DNA from: Cytobacillus oceanisediminis
GTDB taxonomy: Bacteria; Bacillota; Bacilli; Bacillales; Cytobacillaceae
Direction of reading: 5' to 3'
Assembly (NCBI RefSeq): GCF_007830235.1
Contig: NZ_VLKI01000007.1
Span: forward strand, 149,645 to 213,644
DNA: 64,000 nucleotides
The translations under genes were made by a program, and so were the position numbers. Every line of letters begins with the position of its first letter. The stretch's first letter is position 1. Below are positions 1 to 8,854 of this stretch, piece after piece. The notes beneath the pieces were generated by a model. That model worked only from the letters and a program-made list of their open reading frames with translations, was not told the origin of the DNA and searched no databases.

Positions 1-1
1 C

Positions 2-616
2 CAGCATGATGCAGTAAAGCTACTGTATGCTGCACGGAAAGAAAATGTAACGATAATTGGGCCTAATACTGTCGGAATGATTAATCCAAAGGATCGGATC
101 AAAATGGGATCCATCGGCGGTGACCGCCCTGAAAGGTGCTTCGTTCCCGGCAACGTCGGAGTGATATCAAGGAGCGGCGGAATGACTGCCGAAACATCCT
201 GGATGGTAAAGAGGGCAGGCTTTGGTGTTACAACCTGCATAGGGATTGGCGGAGATAGCCTGATCGGTACAAACATTAAAGACCTTCTTGTTTTATTTGA
301 AAAGGACGAAGAAACAGAAGCAGTTGTAACCTTTTCGGAACCTGGCACTTCCTTTGAGGAAGAAGCCGCTCAATTACTAAAAGAGGGCGGTTTTACAAAG
401 CCGCTAATCTCGTTTGTTGCTGGAAAGTTTACAGAATCTATGCCTGAAGGAACTGTTTTTGGCCATGCGGGAGCAATGATTTCCGGCAATGCGGGCCGTC
501 CTTCCTTAAAGATGAAAGCGCTTAAAGAATCTGGAGCGCATGTAGTTGAAAAATACGATGACATAATCGGTGTTTTGCAAACTGTATTAGGTTCAAAGGT
601 AGGTGAGGCAAAATGA
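2..616 (+). CDS. Succinyl-CoA ligase alpha-subunit-like protein (5' end outside window)
   Basis: This is the C-terminal part of a SucD-type ADP/GDP-forming acyl-CoA ligase alpha subunit. The frame is open from base 2, so the true start lies upstream; the first internal ATG is at 77. Visible family marks are the GPNTVG segment of the CoA-binding domain, a GVISRSGGMTAE stretch, and GHAGAMISG, which holds the phosphohistidine of the family. It overlaps the next gene by 4 bp, which indicates translational coupling. In B. subtilis-type bacteria the TCA-cycle enzyme sits in sucCD, whereas here the gene travels with MmgE/PrpD and SDH/fumarase genes. It is therefore probably a paralogue acting on another dicarboxylate or hydroxy-dicarboxylate (inference). 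A beta subunit is expected just upstream of the window. Confidence 0.85.
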   Translation, partial: QHDAVKLLYAARKENVTIIGPNTVGMINPKDRIKMGSIGGDRPERCFVPGNVGVISRSGGMTAETSWMVKRAGFGVTTCIGIGGDSLIGTNIKDLLVLFEKDEETEAVVTFSEPGTSFEEEAAQLLKEGGFTKPLISFVAGKFTESMPEGTVFGHAGAMISGNAGRPSLKMKALKESGAHVVEKYDDIIGVLQTVLGSKVGEAK

Positions 617-1977
617 TCTTATCAAGGAGAATGGCTGAATATGCAGTTAAAGTTAAATATGAGGACTTACCTGATGAAGTTGTGGAATATACAAAACTTT
701 GTATTTTAGATTGGTATGGATCCGCACTGGCAGGTAAAGATGAAAAACCGATTCAATCTTTATTGGAATTGGTTCAGGAGTGGGGAGGGAATGAACAAGC
801 GACTTTAATTACCGGTGGGAAGTCGTCCATTGGCAATGCCTGCTTAGTCAACGGAGCATCCAGCCATATTGTAGAGCTGGATGATATTCATAAATCGTCG
901 ATTATCCATGCAGGTACCGTTGTTATTCCTGCAGCAGCTGCCGTGGCAGAAGCGCATAACTTAAGCGGAAAAGACTTAATTACCGCCGTAGCTGTTGGAT
1001 ATGAAATTTGCTATAGAATCGGAGAGGCCGTCTCGCCTTCCCACTATTATTATTGGCATAACACAGCAACATGCGGGACTTTCGGTTCCGCTGCAGCAGT
1101 GGCAAAGCTTCTGAAGTTAAATGTAGAGCAGACGATGTATGCCCTTGGAAATGCTGGCACTCAAGCAGCAGGTTTATGGGAATTTATTGAAGATGGGGCA
1201 AACACAAAACAGCTTCATACTGCTAAAGCTGCATACAACGGAGCTCTGGCTGCCTTGCTGGCAAAAAAAGATTTTACCTCTGCCTCCAGAATTCTTGAAG
1301 GCAGAAGGGGCTTTTTCAATGCGATGTCTGAAAAATATGATACAGATAAAATCACCAGGAATCTTGGCGAAGAATTTAAAATTCTTGAAAATAGCTTTAA
1401 AATCCATGCTTCCTGCCGCCACACACACCCGGCAATGGATTGTGTCCAAACCATCATGAAGGAAAACAGCCTCAGCCATGAACAAATACAAAACATTTCT
1501 ATACAAACCTACCAGACTGTCCTGAATATTACAGATAATCCGAACCCCGAGACAGTGTACGCCTCTAAATTCAGCAGCCAATTTTGTGCAGCCTTGATTG
1601 CCATTAAATGTTCTGCATCATTAATCGATTATAATGAAGAAATTTTACAATCTCCTGAGGTAAGGGAGCTTATGAAAAAAGTGACTGTAGTGGCCGATCC
1701 GTATTATGAAAATGCTTATCCTGAAAAATGGGGGGCCAAGGTTGTCATCACCCTGAATGATGGAAGAACCTTCAGTGAAGCAACTGATTATCCTAAGGGG
1801 GATCCTGAAAAGCCTGCCGATAAGGAAGAGCTGATTCAAAAATTTAAATCGATGACCTTGGGCAAGGTATGGAACGCAGAAGAACATGTCCAGGCTGTTT
1901 TGGGATTAGAGAAAATTGACACAGCGGAATGGATATCAATGGCATTGGGGGAAGAGCAATGCAAACAAACACAGTAG
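613..1977 (+). CDS. MmgE/PrpD family protein
   Basis: A 454-residue protein of the MmgE/PrpD family (2-methylcitrate dehydratase, cis-aconitate decarboxylase, iminodisuccinate epimerase). Family marks are the ELDDIHKSSIIHAG segment near residue 90, WHNTATCGTFGSAAAVAKLL, GANTKQLHTAKAAYNG, and KIHASCRHTHPAMD near residue 275. These carry the histidine, lysine and arginine residues typical of the active site. The length is normal. Its start overlaps the stop of the SucD-like gene by 4 bp (ATGA), and sdhC begins within its last 19 bases. There is no methylcitrate synthase or methylisocitrate lyase beside it, so a role in the methylcitrate cycle is not supported by context. Family membership is secure; the substrate, probably a di- or tricarboxylate, is not. 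Confidence 0.88.
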   Translation: MILSRRMAEYAVKVKYEDLPDEVVEYTKLCILDWYGSALAGKDEKPIQSLLELVQEWGGNEQATLITGGKSSIGNACLVNGASSHIVELDDIHKSSIIHAGTVVIPAAAAVAEAHNLSGKDLITAVAVGYEICYRIGEAVSPSHYYYWHNTATCGTFGSAAAVAKLLKLNVEQTMYALGNAGTQAAGLWEFIEDGANTKQLHTAKAAYNGALAALLAKKDFTSASRILEGRRGFFNAMSEKYDTDKITRNLGEEFKILENSFKIHASCRHTHPAMDCVQTIMKENSLSHEQIQNISIQTYQTVLNITDNPNPETVYASKFSSQFCAALIAIKCSASLIDYNEEILQSPEVRELMKKVTVVADPYYENAYPEKWGAKVVITLNDGRTFSEATDYPKGDPEKPADKEELIQKFKSMTLGKVWNAEEHVQAVLGLEKIDTAEWISMALGEEQCKQTQ

Positions 1978-2597
1978 TGCCTCTTTCATCTTCAAGAAGA
2001 TTCGTTCTTACCAGATTGCACTCACTAGCGGGGCTTATCCCGCTAGGCCTTTTTTTAGTTCAGCACTTAATGGGAAATGCCTTGGCTATTTTTGGAAGCG
2101 AAAAATATGATGAGCATGTCCAGTTCATGCTCAGTCTTCCATTTCTGCTTTTTCTTGAGATAGGATTTATAGCGCTTCCTCTCCTGTTCCATGCTATTTA
2201 TGGAATCTATCTCTCTTTCATTTCCAAACCAAACGCTCATGTATACCAATATAAGCGAAACATTAGTTTTTTGCTGCAAAGAGTGACAGGAATCATTACC
2301 TTTATTTTTGTTATCTATCATGTATGGGCGGTAAGAATTAGTCCTGTAATCAGTGGAACGGAAGTGAACCACCAGCTGGTAGGCGAGCATTTGGCAAATC
2401 CCTTTATGATGGCCTTTTATATTGCTGGTGTATTGAGTACAACCTACCATTTTGCGAATGGGATATCTACTGCTCTTATAACATGGGGAATCACAGTCGG
2501 TCCAGCTTCCCAAAAAACCGTCCGAAATATATGCTTTGGAATATTTGTTGCACTTGCTGCTTTAGGAATCGGAAGCTTAATTTCATTTGTCAGTTAA
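1959..2597 (+). CDS. sdhC: Succinate dehydrogenase / fumarate reductase cytochrome b558 subunit
   Basis: A 212-residue membrane anchor of the B. subtilis type, with about five transmembrane helices. Histidines suited to the two b haems occur in RLHSL, LFHAIYG, VIYHVWA and TYHFANG, matching the four ligand helices of Bacillus SdhC. The ATG at 1959 is preferred to the in-frame ATG at 1929 because GGGGAAGAG stands 5-8 bases upstream and because the protein then begins at the expected distance from the first helix. It starts inside the preceding gene. With the SdhA and SdhB proteins downstream it would form a type B SDH/FRD complex exchanging electrons with menaquinone. It is probably a second copy beside a housekeeping sdhCAB elsewhere (inference). 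Confidence 0.9.
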   Translation: MQTNTVVPLSSSRRFVLTRLHSLAGLIPLGLFLVQHLMGNALAIFGSEKYDEHVQFMLSLPFLLFLEIGFIALPLLFHAIYGIYLSFISKPNAHVYQYKRNISFLLQRVTGIITFIFVIYHVWAVRISPVISGTEVNHQLVGEHLANPFMMAFYIAGVLSTTYHFANGISTALITWGITVGPASQKTVRNICFGIFVALAALGIGSLISFVS

Positions 2598-2627
2598 GTT
2601 CGAACCTTAATATGTAGATATTCGAAC
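2598..2627 (+). other. Short hairpin between sdhC and sdhA
   Basis: GTTCGAA at 2598-2604 and TTCGAAC at 2621-2627 form a 7-bp inverted repeat in the 44-base gap, just before the sdhA ribosome binding site. No T-run follows, so it is not an intrinsic terminator. It could tune expression or mRNA stability. Confidence 0.35.
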
Positions 2628-2641
2628 GGAGAGGGGATCTT

Positions 2642-4417
2642 ATGAAAAATCAGGAAATTATCGTGATTGGCGGCGGTTTAGCCGGATTAATGGCCGCTAT
2701 TAAAATAGCAGAAGCAAAAAAGAAAGTGAAATTGTTTTCCCTTGTCCCGGTTCGCCGTTCCCACTCAGTGTGTGCCCAGGGGGGCATTAATGGGGCCGTC
2801 AATACAAAGGGAGAAGGGGATTCTGTATGGGAACACTTCGATGATACGATTTATGGCGGCGATTTTTTAGCGAATCAGCCGCCTGTAAAAGCGATGTGCG
2901 AGGCTGCACCGGACATCATTTATTTACTGGCCAGAATGGGCGTTCAATTCAACCGGACGGAAGAAGGGCATATTGATTTCAGGAGGCTTGGCGGAGCTAA
3001 ATATTCCCGTACAGCCTTTGCAGGGTCAACAACAGGACAGCAGATTCTGTATGCGCTTGATGAGCAGGTTCGAAGGTATGAGGCAGAAGGTTTGGTAGAG
3101 AAATATGAGTATTGGGAATTGGTATCTCTTATTAAAGATGATGAAGGAAGATGCCGAGGAATTTCAGCCCAAAATTTGAAATCAATGGAAATTCAAACTT
3201 TCAAATCAGATGCTGTAATCTTAGCTTCCGGAGGAATCGGAAACATATTTCGCAAAAGCACCAATTCCATTATAAATACCGGGAGCGCACATAGTATTGC
3301 ATACCAGCAAGGAGCCAGGTACGCAAATGGAGAATTCATACAAATCCATCCAACAGCTATCCCGGGCGACGATAAGCTCAGGTTAATGTCAGAGTCAGCA
3401 CGAGGTGAGGGGGGAAGAGTCTGGGTCTATCGTGACGGTAAACCATGGTACTTCCTCGAAGAAAAGTATCCGGCTTACGGAAACCTGGTACCAAGGGATA
3501 TTGCAACACGGGAAATTTTTCATGTTTGTGTCGACCTCAAACTTGGAATCAACGGGGAGAATATGGTTTACCTTGATCTTTCCCATCTATCTGCAGAATT
3601 ATTGCAGCGTAAGCTGGGAGGGATTCTTGATATCTATGAAAAGTTTGTGGGAGATGACCCAAGAAAGCTGCCAATGAAAATCTTCCCGGCCATGCATTAT
3701 TCAATGGGAGGACTTTGGGTTGACTATGACCAAATGACCAATATTCCTGGCCTTTTTGCTTGTGGTGAATGTGATTACCAATATCATGGAGGAAATCGGC
3801 TTGGAGCCAATTCATTAGTTTCAGCGATATATGGCGGAATGGTGACTGGCCCGAATGTAGTCAGCTATGTAAATAGGCTTGAAAAGTCCTGTGAAGACCT
3901 CCCATCATCCCTTTATGAAAAAGAACAGAAAAAGCAAGAAGAGGAGTTTGAAAAGATCTATAAGATGAACGGCAGTGAAAATCCATACCAGCTTCATGTC
4001 GAGATGAGTGATTGGATGGTGGACAACGTAACTGTTGTTAGGTATAACGACCGGCTCCAACAAACAGATGAGAAGCTTCAGGAACTTCAGGAACGCTTTA
4101 AGAACATCGGAATAGATGATACATCCAGATGGCATAACAGAACCGTTCCGTTTGTCCGACAGCTTAAAAATATGCTTGAGCTTGCAAGGGTTATTACGGT
4201 TGGAGCTCTTAACAGGAATGAAAGCAGGGGAGCGCATTATAAACCCGAATTTCCGGAAAGAGATGATGAAAATTGGCTAAAAACAACGATTGCCACTTAT
4301 ACACCCTTCGGTCCAAGCCTATCTTATGAGCCGGTAGATCTTAAATATATAGCTCCAAGACCAAGAAGATATGACATTGTCACTTCAGGGAAAAAAGAAG
4401 AACCATCGAAATCATAG
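2642..4417 (+). CDS. sdhA: Succinate dehydrogenase / fumarate reductase flavoprotein subunit
   Basis: A 591-residue flavoprotein, close to the usual 585-590 residues of Bacillus SdhA. The N-terminal dinucleotide-binding motif is VIGGGLAG. The covalent-FAD histidine is in RRSHSVCAQGGIN near residue 40. Active-site elements are EFIQIHPTAIPG, SARGEGG and HYSMGG, and the C-terminal signature ESRGAHY is present. GGAGAGGGG lies upstream of the ATG. It converts succinate to fumarate, or the reverse, at the cytoplasmic face of the membrane, working with the neighbouring SdhC and SdhB. All active-site residues look intact, in contrast to the second flavoprotein at 5180. Confidence 0.93.
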   Translation: MKNQEIIVIGGGLAGLMAAIKIAEAKKKVKLFSLVPVRRSHSVCAQGGINGAVNTKGEGDSVWEHFDDTIYGGDFLANQPPVKAMCEAAPDIIYLLARMGVQFNRTEEGHIDFRRLGGAKYSRTAFAGSTTGQQILYALDEQVRRYEAEGLVEKYEYWELVSLIKDDEGRCRGISAQNLKSMEIQTFKSDAVILASGGIGNIFRKSTNSIINTGSAHSIAYQQGARYANGEFIQIHPTAIPGDDKLRLMSESARGEGGRVWVYRDGKPWYFLEEKYPAYGNLVPRDIATREIFHVCVDLKLGINGENMVYLDLSHLSAELLQRKLGGILDIYEKFVGDDPRKLPMKIFPAMHYSMGGLWVDYDQMTNIPGLFACGECDYQYHGGNRLGANSLVSAIYGGMVTGPNVVSYVNRLEKSCEDLPSSLYEKEQKKQEEEFEKIYKMNGSENPYQLHVEMSDWMVDNVTVVRYNDRLQQTDEKLQELQERFKNIGIDDTSRWHNRTVPFVRQLKNMLELARVITVGALNRNESRGAHYKPEFPERDDENWLKTTIATYTPFGPSLSYEPVDLKYIAPRPRRYDIVTSGKKEEPSKS

Positions 4418-4433
4418 AAAGGAAGGTGATAAA

Positions 4434-5183
4434 ATGGCAGCTGCTGATATTAAGCTGAGAATCAAGCGCAAAGATGCTGAAGATGATGCATTTTACTGGG
4501 AGGAATTTAACATCCCTTTCCGGAAAAATATGAATGTTATTTCTGCGTTAATGGAGATACAGAAAAATCCAGTTAACGCACAGGGAGAAAAAGTCAGATC
4601 AGTAGCTTGGGAGTATAATTGCCTGGAAGAAGTCTGCGGTGCATGCAGCATGAAAATAAATGGAAAAGTCCGGCAAGCGTGTTCGACATTGGTTGATCGC
4701 CTGGAACAGCCGATTGTTTTGGAGCCTATGGAGACATTTCCTGTTGAAAAGGATCTCGTTGTGAACAGAGATAGAATGTTTAGTGCCCTCAAGAAAATTA
4801 AAGGATGGATTCCGATTGATGGAACTTATCCTATGGGAGCTGGTCCGCTGATTTCATCGGATGATCAACAGGAAGCATACAAGTATTCCACCTGTATGAC
4901 CTGCGGGTGCTGCCTGGAGGCTTGTCCCAATGTAAATAGCGGTTCTCCCTTTATTGGGCCGCAGGCTTTAGGCCAGACAAAATACTTTAACATGCATCCA
5001 ACGGGAGCGCAGCAGAAGAATCATAGATTAGAAGTCATAGTCAGCGAGGAAGGGATAGCAAACTGCGGGAACTCCCAAAATTGTGTTCAGGTCTGCCCTA
5101 AAGAGATACCGTTAACAACAGCTATTGCAGAATTAAATAAGGATGCAAATCGCTATGCATTAAGGAGCTGGCTAAAGAGATGA
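4434..5183 (+). CDS. sdhB: Succinate dehydrogenase / fumarate reductase iron-sulfur subunit
   Basis: A 249-residue iron-sulfur protein. The N-terminal ferredoxin domain has the [2Fe-2S] cysteines in CLEEVCGACSMKI and RQAC. The C-terminal domain has CMTCGCCLEACP for the [4Fe-4S] cluster, and CGNSQNCVQVCPKEIP for the [3Fe-4S] cluster and its link to the 4Fe site. The ATG at 4434 is chosen because GGAAGGTGAT stands just upstream; an upstream in-frame start would overlap sdhA without a good site. The stop codon overlaps the start of the next flavoprotein gene (ATGA). It passes electrons from the flavoprotein to the haems and quinone. Confidence 0.93.
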   Translation: MAAADIKLRIKRKDAEDDAFYWEEFNIPFRKNMNVISALMEIQKNPVNAQGEKVRSVAWEYNCLEEVCGACSMKINGKVRQACSTLVDRLEQPIVLEPMETFPVEKDLVVNRDRMFSALKKIKGWIPIDGTYPMGAGPLISSDDQQEAYKYSTCMTCGCCLEACPNVNSGSPFIGPQALGQTKYFNMHPTGAQQKNHRLEVIVSEEGIANCGNSQNCVQVCPKEIPLTTAIAELNKDANRYALRSWLKR

Positions 5184-6721
5184 GTAAGCTTCAATATGAT
5201 CAATATGACGTAATGGTAATTGGCGGGGGGCAGGCAGCTTTGGCTGCTGCCATTTCCGCTAAAGAAGAGGGAGCATCTGTGGCTTTGGTCACGAAGGGAA
5301 AAGCAGGGGTTGGGGGATCCTCAGTTATTTCTGATAGTGTGCATTCAGCCATCTTTTCTCCTGGAGATTCTCCGGAACAGTTTTTACAGGATATAGTAGA
5401 AGGCGGCAGGCATTTATCAGATAAAAGGTTAGCAAGAGCTTTAGCTGAAGAATGTACGGTCAGAGTGAATGAATTAGAAAGCAAATTTGGAATCAGCCTG
5501 GAGAGGGAAAAAGTGGTAATTACTCCCGGCCATTCCTATCCAAGGAGAGTTTATGCAGGAACAGGCCTTGGAAAAAATATTACAAAACCAATGCGTGATT
5601 ATGCGATGGAAATAGGAATTGATTTTCATGAACAATCTGCAGTGGTTGACTTATTAAAAGATAATAATGAAGTAAAAGGTGCACTGATCCAAAAAGGCAA
5701 GGAGTTTCATATTATTTATTCACCAGCCGTTATTTTGGCAACAGGCGGTTTTGGAGGACTCTATCAATCTTCGGATAACCCAAGGGATGTTTCCGGGGAA
5801 GGAATCGGCATGGCATGGAGGCATGGGGCTATTCTTGTTGATATGGAGTTTGTGCAATTTTATCCGTACCGTTTGCAGTATCCCGCAAATATCGATGTCA
5901 TGACAAAGGTTTTTGCGAAAGGCGCTTTTCTTGTAAACGATCAACACGAACGGTTTATGGGAAGGTATCCAAAAAAAGAGCTTGAAACAAGAGACACACT
6001 CAGTTATGCAATGTTTAAAGAAAATAAAGTACTGATAGATTTTTCTGGAGTGGCAGATGATGTACTTCAGCATGACAGTCCATGTCTGTATCGTCTGTAT
6101 CAAAAAGGGCATCCGGGTGAGTGGATTATGAGTCCTGTACAGCATTATTGCATGGGAGGTGTGCAAACAGATGAATGGGGAAGGACCAATGTTCCAGGTC
6201 TCTATGCATGCGGAGAAGTGACAGGAGGACTTCATGGGGCTAATCGTTTAGGCGGAGGTTCCTTAACAGAATCACTTGTTTTTGGCCACCGTACGGGAAA
6301 GATGGCTGTACAGGAGAAATCAATGGGGGACATTTCGGACATTATGGATTTCAGAATAGATGAATTGAAAAATAACTGTTCAAATATCGATGAATCTGAA
6401 ACCATTAAAAAAGTAAAAAAAGTTATGTGGCAAAAAGTGGGGATTGAAAGGACCTCCCTTTCCTTGAAAGAAGCTGCTGATGAATTAAACCTTATCGCAA
6501 TAAATTTGGAGAATGAAAACAACATTCACGCTCTCCAGCTTCGTGACAAAGTTCGATCGGCATGGGCATCTGCTTTTGCTGCATCAGTAAGAAAAGAGAG
6601 CCGCGGAGCCCATAAACTTCAGGATATCAAGGAAGAAAAGAAGGAATGGGAAGGCAAAAATAGAATTTACAAAACAAGCATCCAATTTACTCCTGCAGCT
6701 TCAAAAGCTGAAATGCCTTAA
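5180..6721 (+). CDS. FAD-dependent oxidoreductase, fumarate reductase/aspartate oxidase-like, altered active site
   Basis: A 513-residue FAD_binding_2 protein, the second such flavoprotein in the operon. It has the VIGGGQAALAA Rossmann motif, ATGGFGG, HYCMGG, HGANRLGGGSL and the C-terminal ESRGAH signature. Two things differ from SdhA. The covalent-flavin histidine segment (SHS..AQGG) is replaced by SSVISDSVHSA, so FAD is probably not covalently bound. The active-site HPT of SdhA (IQIHPTA) is replaced by QFYPYRL, with Tyr for His. No signal peptide or membrane segment is visible, so it is cytoplasmic. It is coupled to sdhB by a 4-bp overlap. It could be an oxidase or dehydrogenase of an unusual dicarboxylate, of the kind seen in L-aspartate oxidase or tricarballylate dehydrogenase; the sequence does not decide. 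Confidence 0.8.
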   Translation: MSKLQYDQYDVMVIGGGQAALAAAISAKEEGASVALVTKGKAGVGGSSVISDSVHSAIFSPGDSPEQFLQDIVEGGRHLSDKRLARALAEECTVRVNELESKFGISLEREKVVITPGHSYPRRVYAGTGLGKNITKPMRDYAMEIGIDFHEQSAVVDLLKDNNEVKGALIQKGKEFHIIYSPAVILATGGFGGLYQSSDNPRDVSGEGIGMAWRHGAILVDMEFVQFYPYRLQYPANIDVMTKVFAKGAFLVNDQHERFMGRYPKKELETRDTLSYAMFKENKVLIDFSGVADDVLQHDSPCLYRLYQKGHPGEWIMSPVQHYCMGGVQTDEWGRTNVPGLYACGEVTGGLHGANRLGGGSLTESLVFGHRTGKMAVQEKSMGDISDIMDFRIDELKNNCSNIDESETIKKVKKVMWQKVGIERTSLSLKEAADELNLIAINLENENNIHALQLRDKVRSAWASAFAASVRKESRGAHKLQDIKEEKKEWEGKNRIYKTSIQFTPAASKAEMP

Positions 6722-6744
6722 TGATGGAAAAGGGGGAAGGTTAC

Positions 6745-7590
6745 ATGAAAATCATTACTTATGGAGAGATTGTTGAACAAGTAGCAAAGATGTGCCAGGA
6801 AGCAAATTTTGACTTAGGCCAGGACGTCGTTGAGGCTTTTCAAAATGCCTTGAAAACTGAAAAATCTGAAACTGGCAAAGACATATTGGAGCAGCTGATC
6901 CAGAACGCAGATATAGCAAAAAGCGAGCGGGTTCCTATGTGTCAGGACACTGGCGTTTCGGTATTTATAGTGGAAATTGGCCAGGAATGCCATATTTCCG
7001 GCGGCAGCATTTACGATGCGATAAATGAAGGAGTCAAAAAAGGATATGAAGAAGGCTATTTAAGGCATTCTATTGTTGATCATCCTATTTCTCGGGAAAA
7101 AAGCAAAGGTTATAACACTCCATCCATAATCCATATTGAAATGATTACAGGTGATGAAATGATTATTCACATGTCCGCAAAGGGTGGCGGAAGTGAAAAT
7201 ATGAGCAGCTTGAAGATGCTGAAACCATCAGATGGACTTGAGGGCATAAAGGAATATATCCTCGATACGGTTGCAAAAGCTGGTCCGAATGCTTGTCCTC
7301 CTTTGGTTGTCGGAGTTGGGATTGGAGGCAATTTTGAAAGATGCGCTTATTTAGCCAAAAAATCATTATTCAGGCCTATTGGCCACCGCAGTGAACGTCC
7401 TGAGCTTGCCCAGTTGGAAAATGAATTGATGGAAGAAATCAATAAACTTGGCATTGGGCCGCAGGGCATGGGAGGAAATACAACTGCCCTTGATGTAAAA
7501 ATTGAGATAGAACCTTGCCACATTGCGGCATTGCCAGTAGCAATAAACTTAAACTGCCATGCAAGCAGGCATAAAGAGGTCAGACTGTAG
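6745..7590 (+). CDS. Fumarate hydratase class I (or related hydratase), alpha subunit
   Basis: A 281-residue N-terminal-type subunit of a [4Fe-4S] class I fumarase or L(+)-tartrate dehydratase. Cluster cysteines are seen in PMCQDTG, PNACPP and NCHASRH. The substrate-binding KGGGSENMS and GVGIGGNFE segments are intact. The start at 6745 is favoured because AAAGGGGGAAGG lies about 7 bases upstream; ATGs at 6721 and 6724 have no site of their own. The beta subunit follows after 11 bases. The two-subunit form is usual in anaerobes and in accessory pathways, whereas Bacillus normally uses class II FumC. This supports a dedicated pathway rather than the TCA cycle. Tartrate dehydratase is the alternative. 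Confidence 0.88.
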   Translation: MKIITYGEIVEQVAKMCQEANFDLGQDVVEAFQNALKTEKSETGKDILEQLIQNADIAKSERVPMCQDTGVSVFIVEIGQECHISGGSIYDAINEGVKKGYEEGYLRHSIVDHPISREKSKGYNTPSIIHIEMITGDEMIIHMSAKGGGSENMSSLKMLKPSDGLEGIKEYILDTVAKAGPNACPPLVVGVGIGGNFERCAYLAKKSLFRPIGHRSERPELAQLENELMEEINKLGIGPQGMGGNTTALDVKIEIEPCHIAALPVAINLNCHASRHKEVRL

Positions 7591-7601
7591 GAGGAATTCA
7601 G

Positions 7602-8168
7602 TTGTCAGCGACGAAAGTTACCAGCCCTATTGAAGAAAATATTTTGAAAAATTTAGAAGCAGGCGAGCGTGTGCTGATCAGCGGAACTATTTATACCGCA
7701 AGAGATGCTGCCCATAAAAGAATGTCAGAAGCCCTTGAAAAAGGCGAAGACCTTCCTTTCGATATAAAGGGGCAAACCATCTATTATGTTGGCCCAACCC
7801 CAGCTAAACCAGGGCAGATTATAGGATCAGCCGGTCCAACTACGAGCGGAAGAATGGATAAGTATACACCATCGCTGCTTGATCGGGGACTGAAAGGGAT
7901 GATAGGCAAAGGATATCGCAGTCAGGAAGTAATTGATAGTATGAAGAAAAACAAAGCTGTATATTTTGCTGCAATTGGCGGATCCGGAGCTTTAATCACC
8001 CGCTCCATCAAAACGATGGAAGTCATCGCCTATGAGGATTTAGGGCCTGAAGCCATTTATAAATTAACTGTAGAAGATTTTCCGGCTGTAGTTATCATTG
8101 ATAGCAATGGAGCAGATTGGTACCAATTAGGGAAACAGCAATTTAATGATCAGCATACCAGACAATAA
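7602..8168 (+). CDS. Fumarate hydratase class I (or related hydratase), beta subunit
   Basis: A 188-residue C-terminal-type subunit that completes the heteromeric class I hydratase with the gene upstream. Family segments are GPTPAKPGQIIGSAGPTT, SGRMDKYTP, the KGMIGKG turn, and DFPAVVIIDSNGADWY. It begins with TTG at 7602, because GAGGAATTCA directly precedes it and no ATG is available near the N-terminus. It is followed by a terminator-like hairpin, so the main operon may end here with partial read-through to the VOC gene. Confidence 0.88.
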   Translation: MSATKVTSPIEENILKNLEAGERVLISGTIYTARDAAHKRMSEALEKGEDLPFDIKGQTIYYVGPTPAKPGQIIGSAGPTTSGRMDKYTPSLLDRGLKGMIGKGYRSQEVIDSMKKNKAVYFAAIGGSGALITRSIKTMEVIAYEDLGPEAIYKLTVEDFPAVVIIDSNGADWYQLGKQQFNDQHTRQ

Positions 8169-8187
8169 CCTTATAGCCGGCAATTAG

Positions 8188-8632
<445 letters not shown>

Positions 8633-8707
8633 TTGGCTTCTAAATTCAAAAAGGTAAATAAAATTTCAATGTCGTCTGAAATATGCAAGACACGTGCCAA
8701 AAACCCA

Positions 8708-8736
8708 CTGACTTCCTATATTCTCTTTGATATAAT
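8708..8736 (+). promoter_or_regulatory. Sigma-A promoter candidate for the PAS activator gene
   Basis: CTGACT at 8708-8713 and a perfect TATAAT at 8731-8736 are separated by 17 bases. Transcription would start near 8743, giving a leader of about 110 bases to the activator gene. Confidence 0.6.
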
Positions 8737-8854
8737 AAATAGATAATTAACTGAATATAAATTCTATTTTAATAAGTTTGAATCTATTCTATGTTTCCCT
8801 TTACTTTTTCCGCAGTACCAATTTCTCTTTTGCAGCAGAAGGGAGCTTTAAACG

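Noticed and set aside
1174..1581. Minus-strand frame of 135 residues inside the MmgE/PrpD gene (and similar long antisense frames in other genes)
   Set aside because: They are shadows of well-recognised genes on the other strand, without a ribosome site or family signature.
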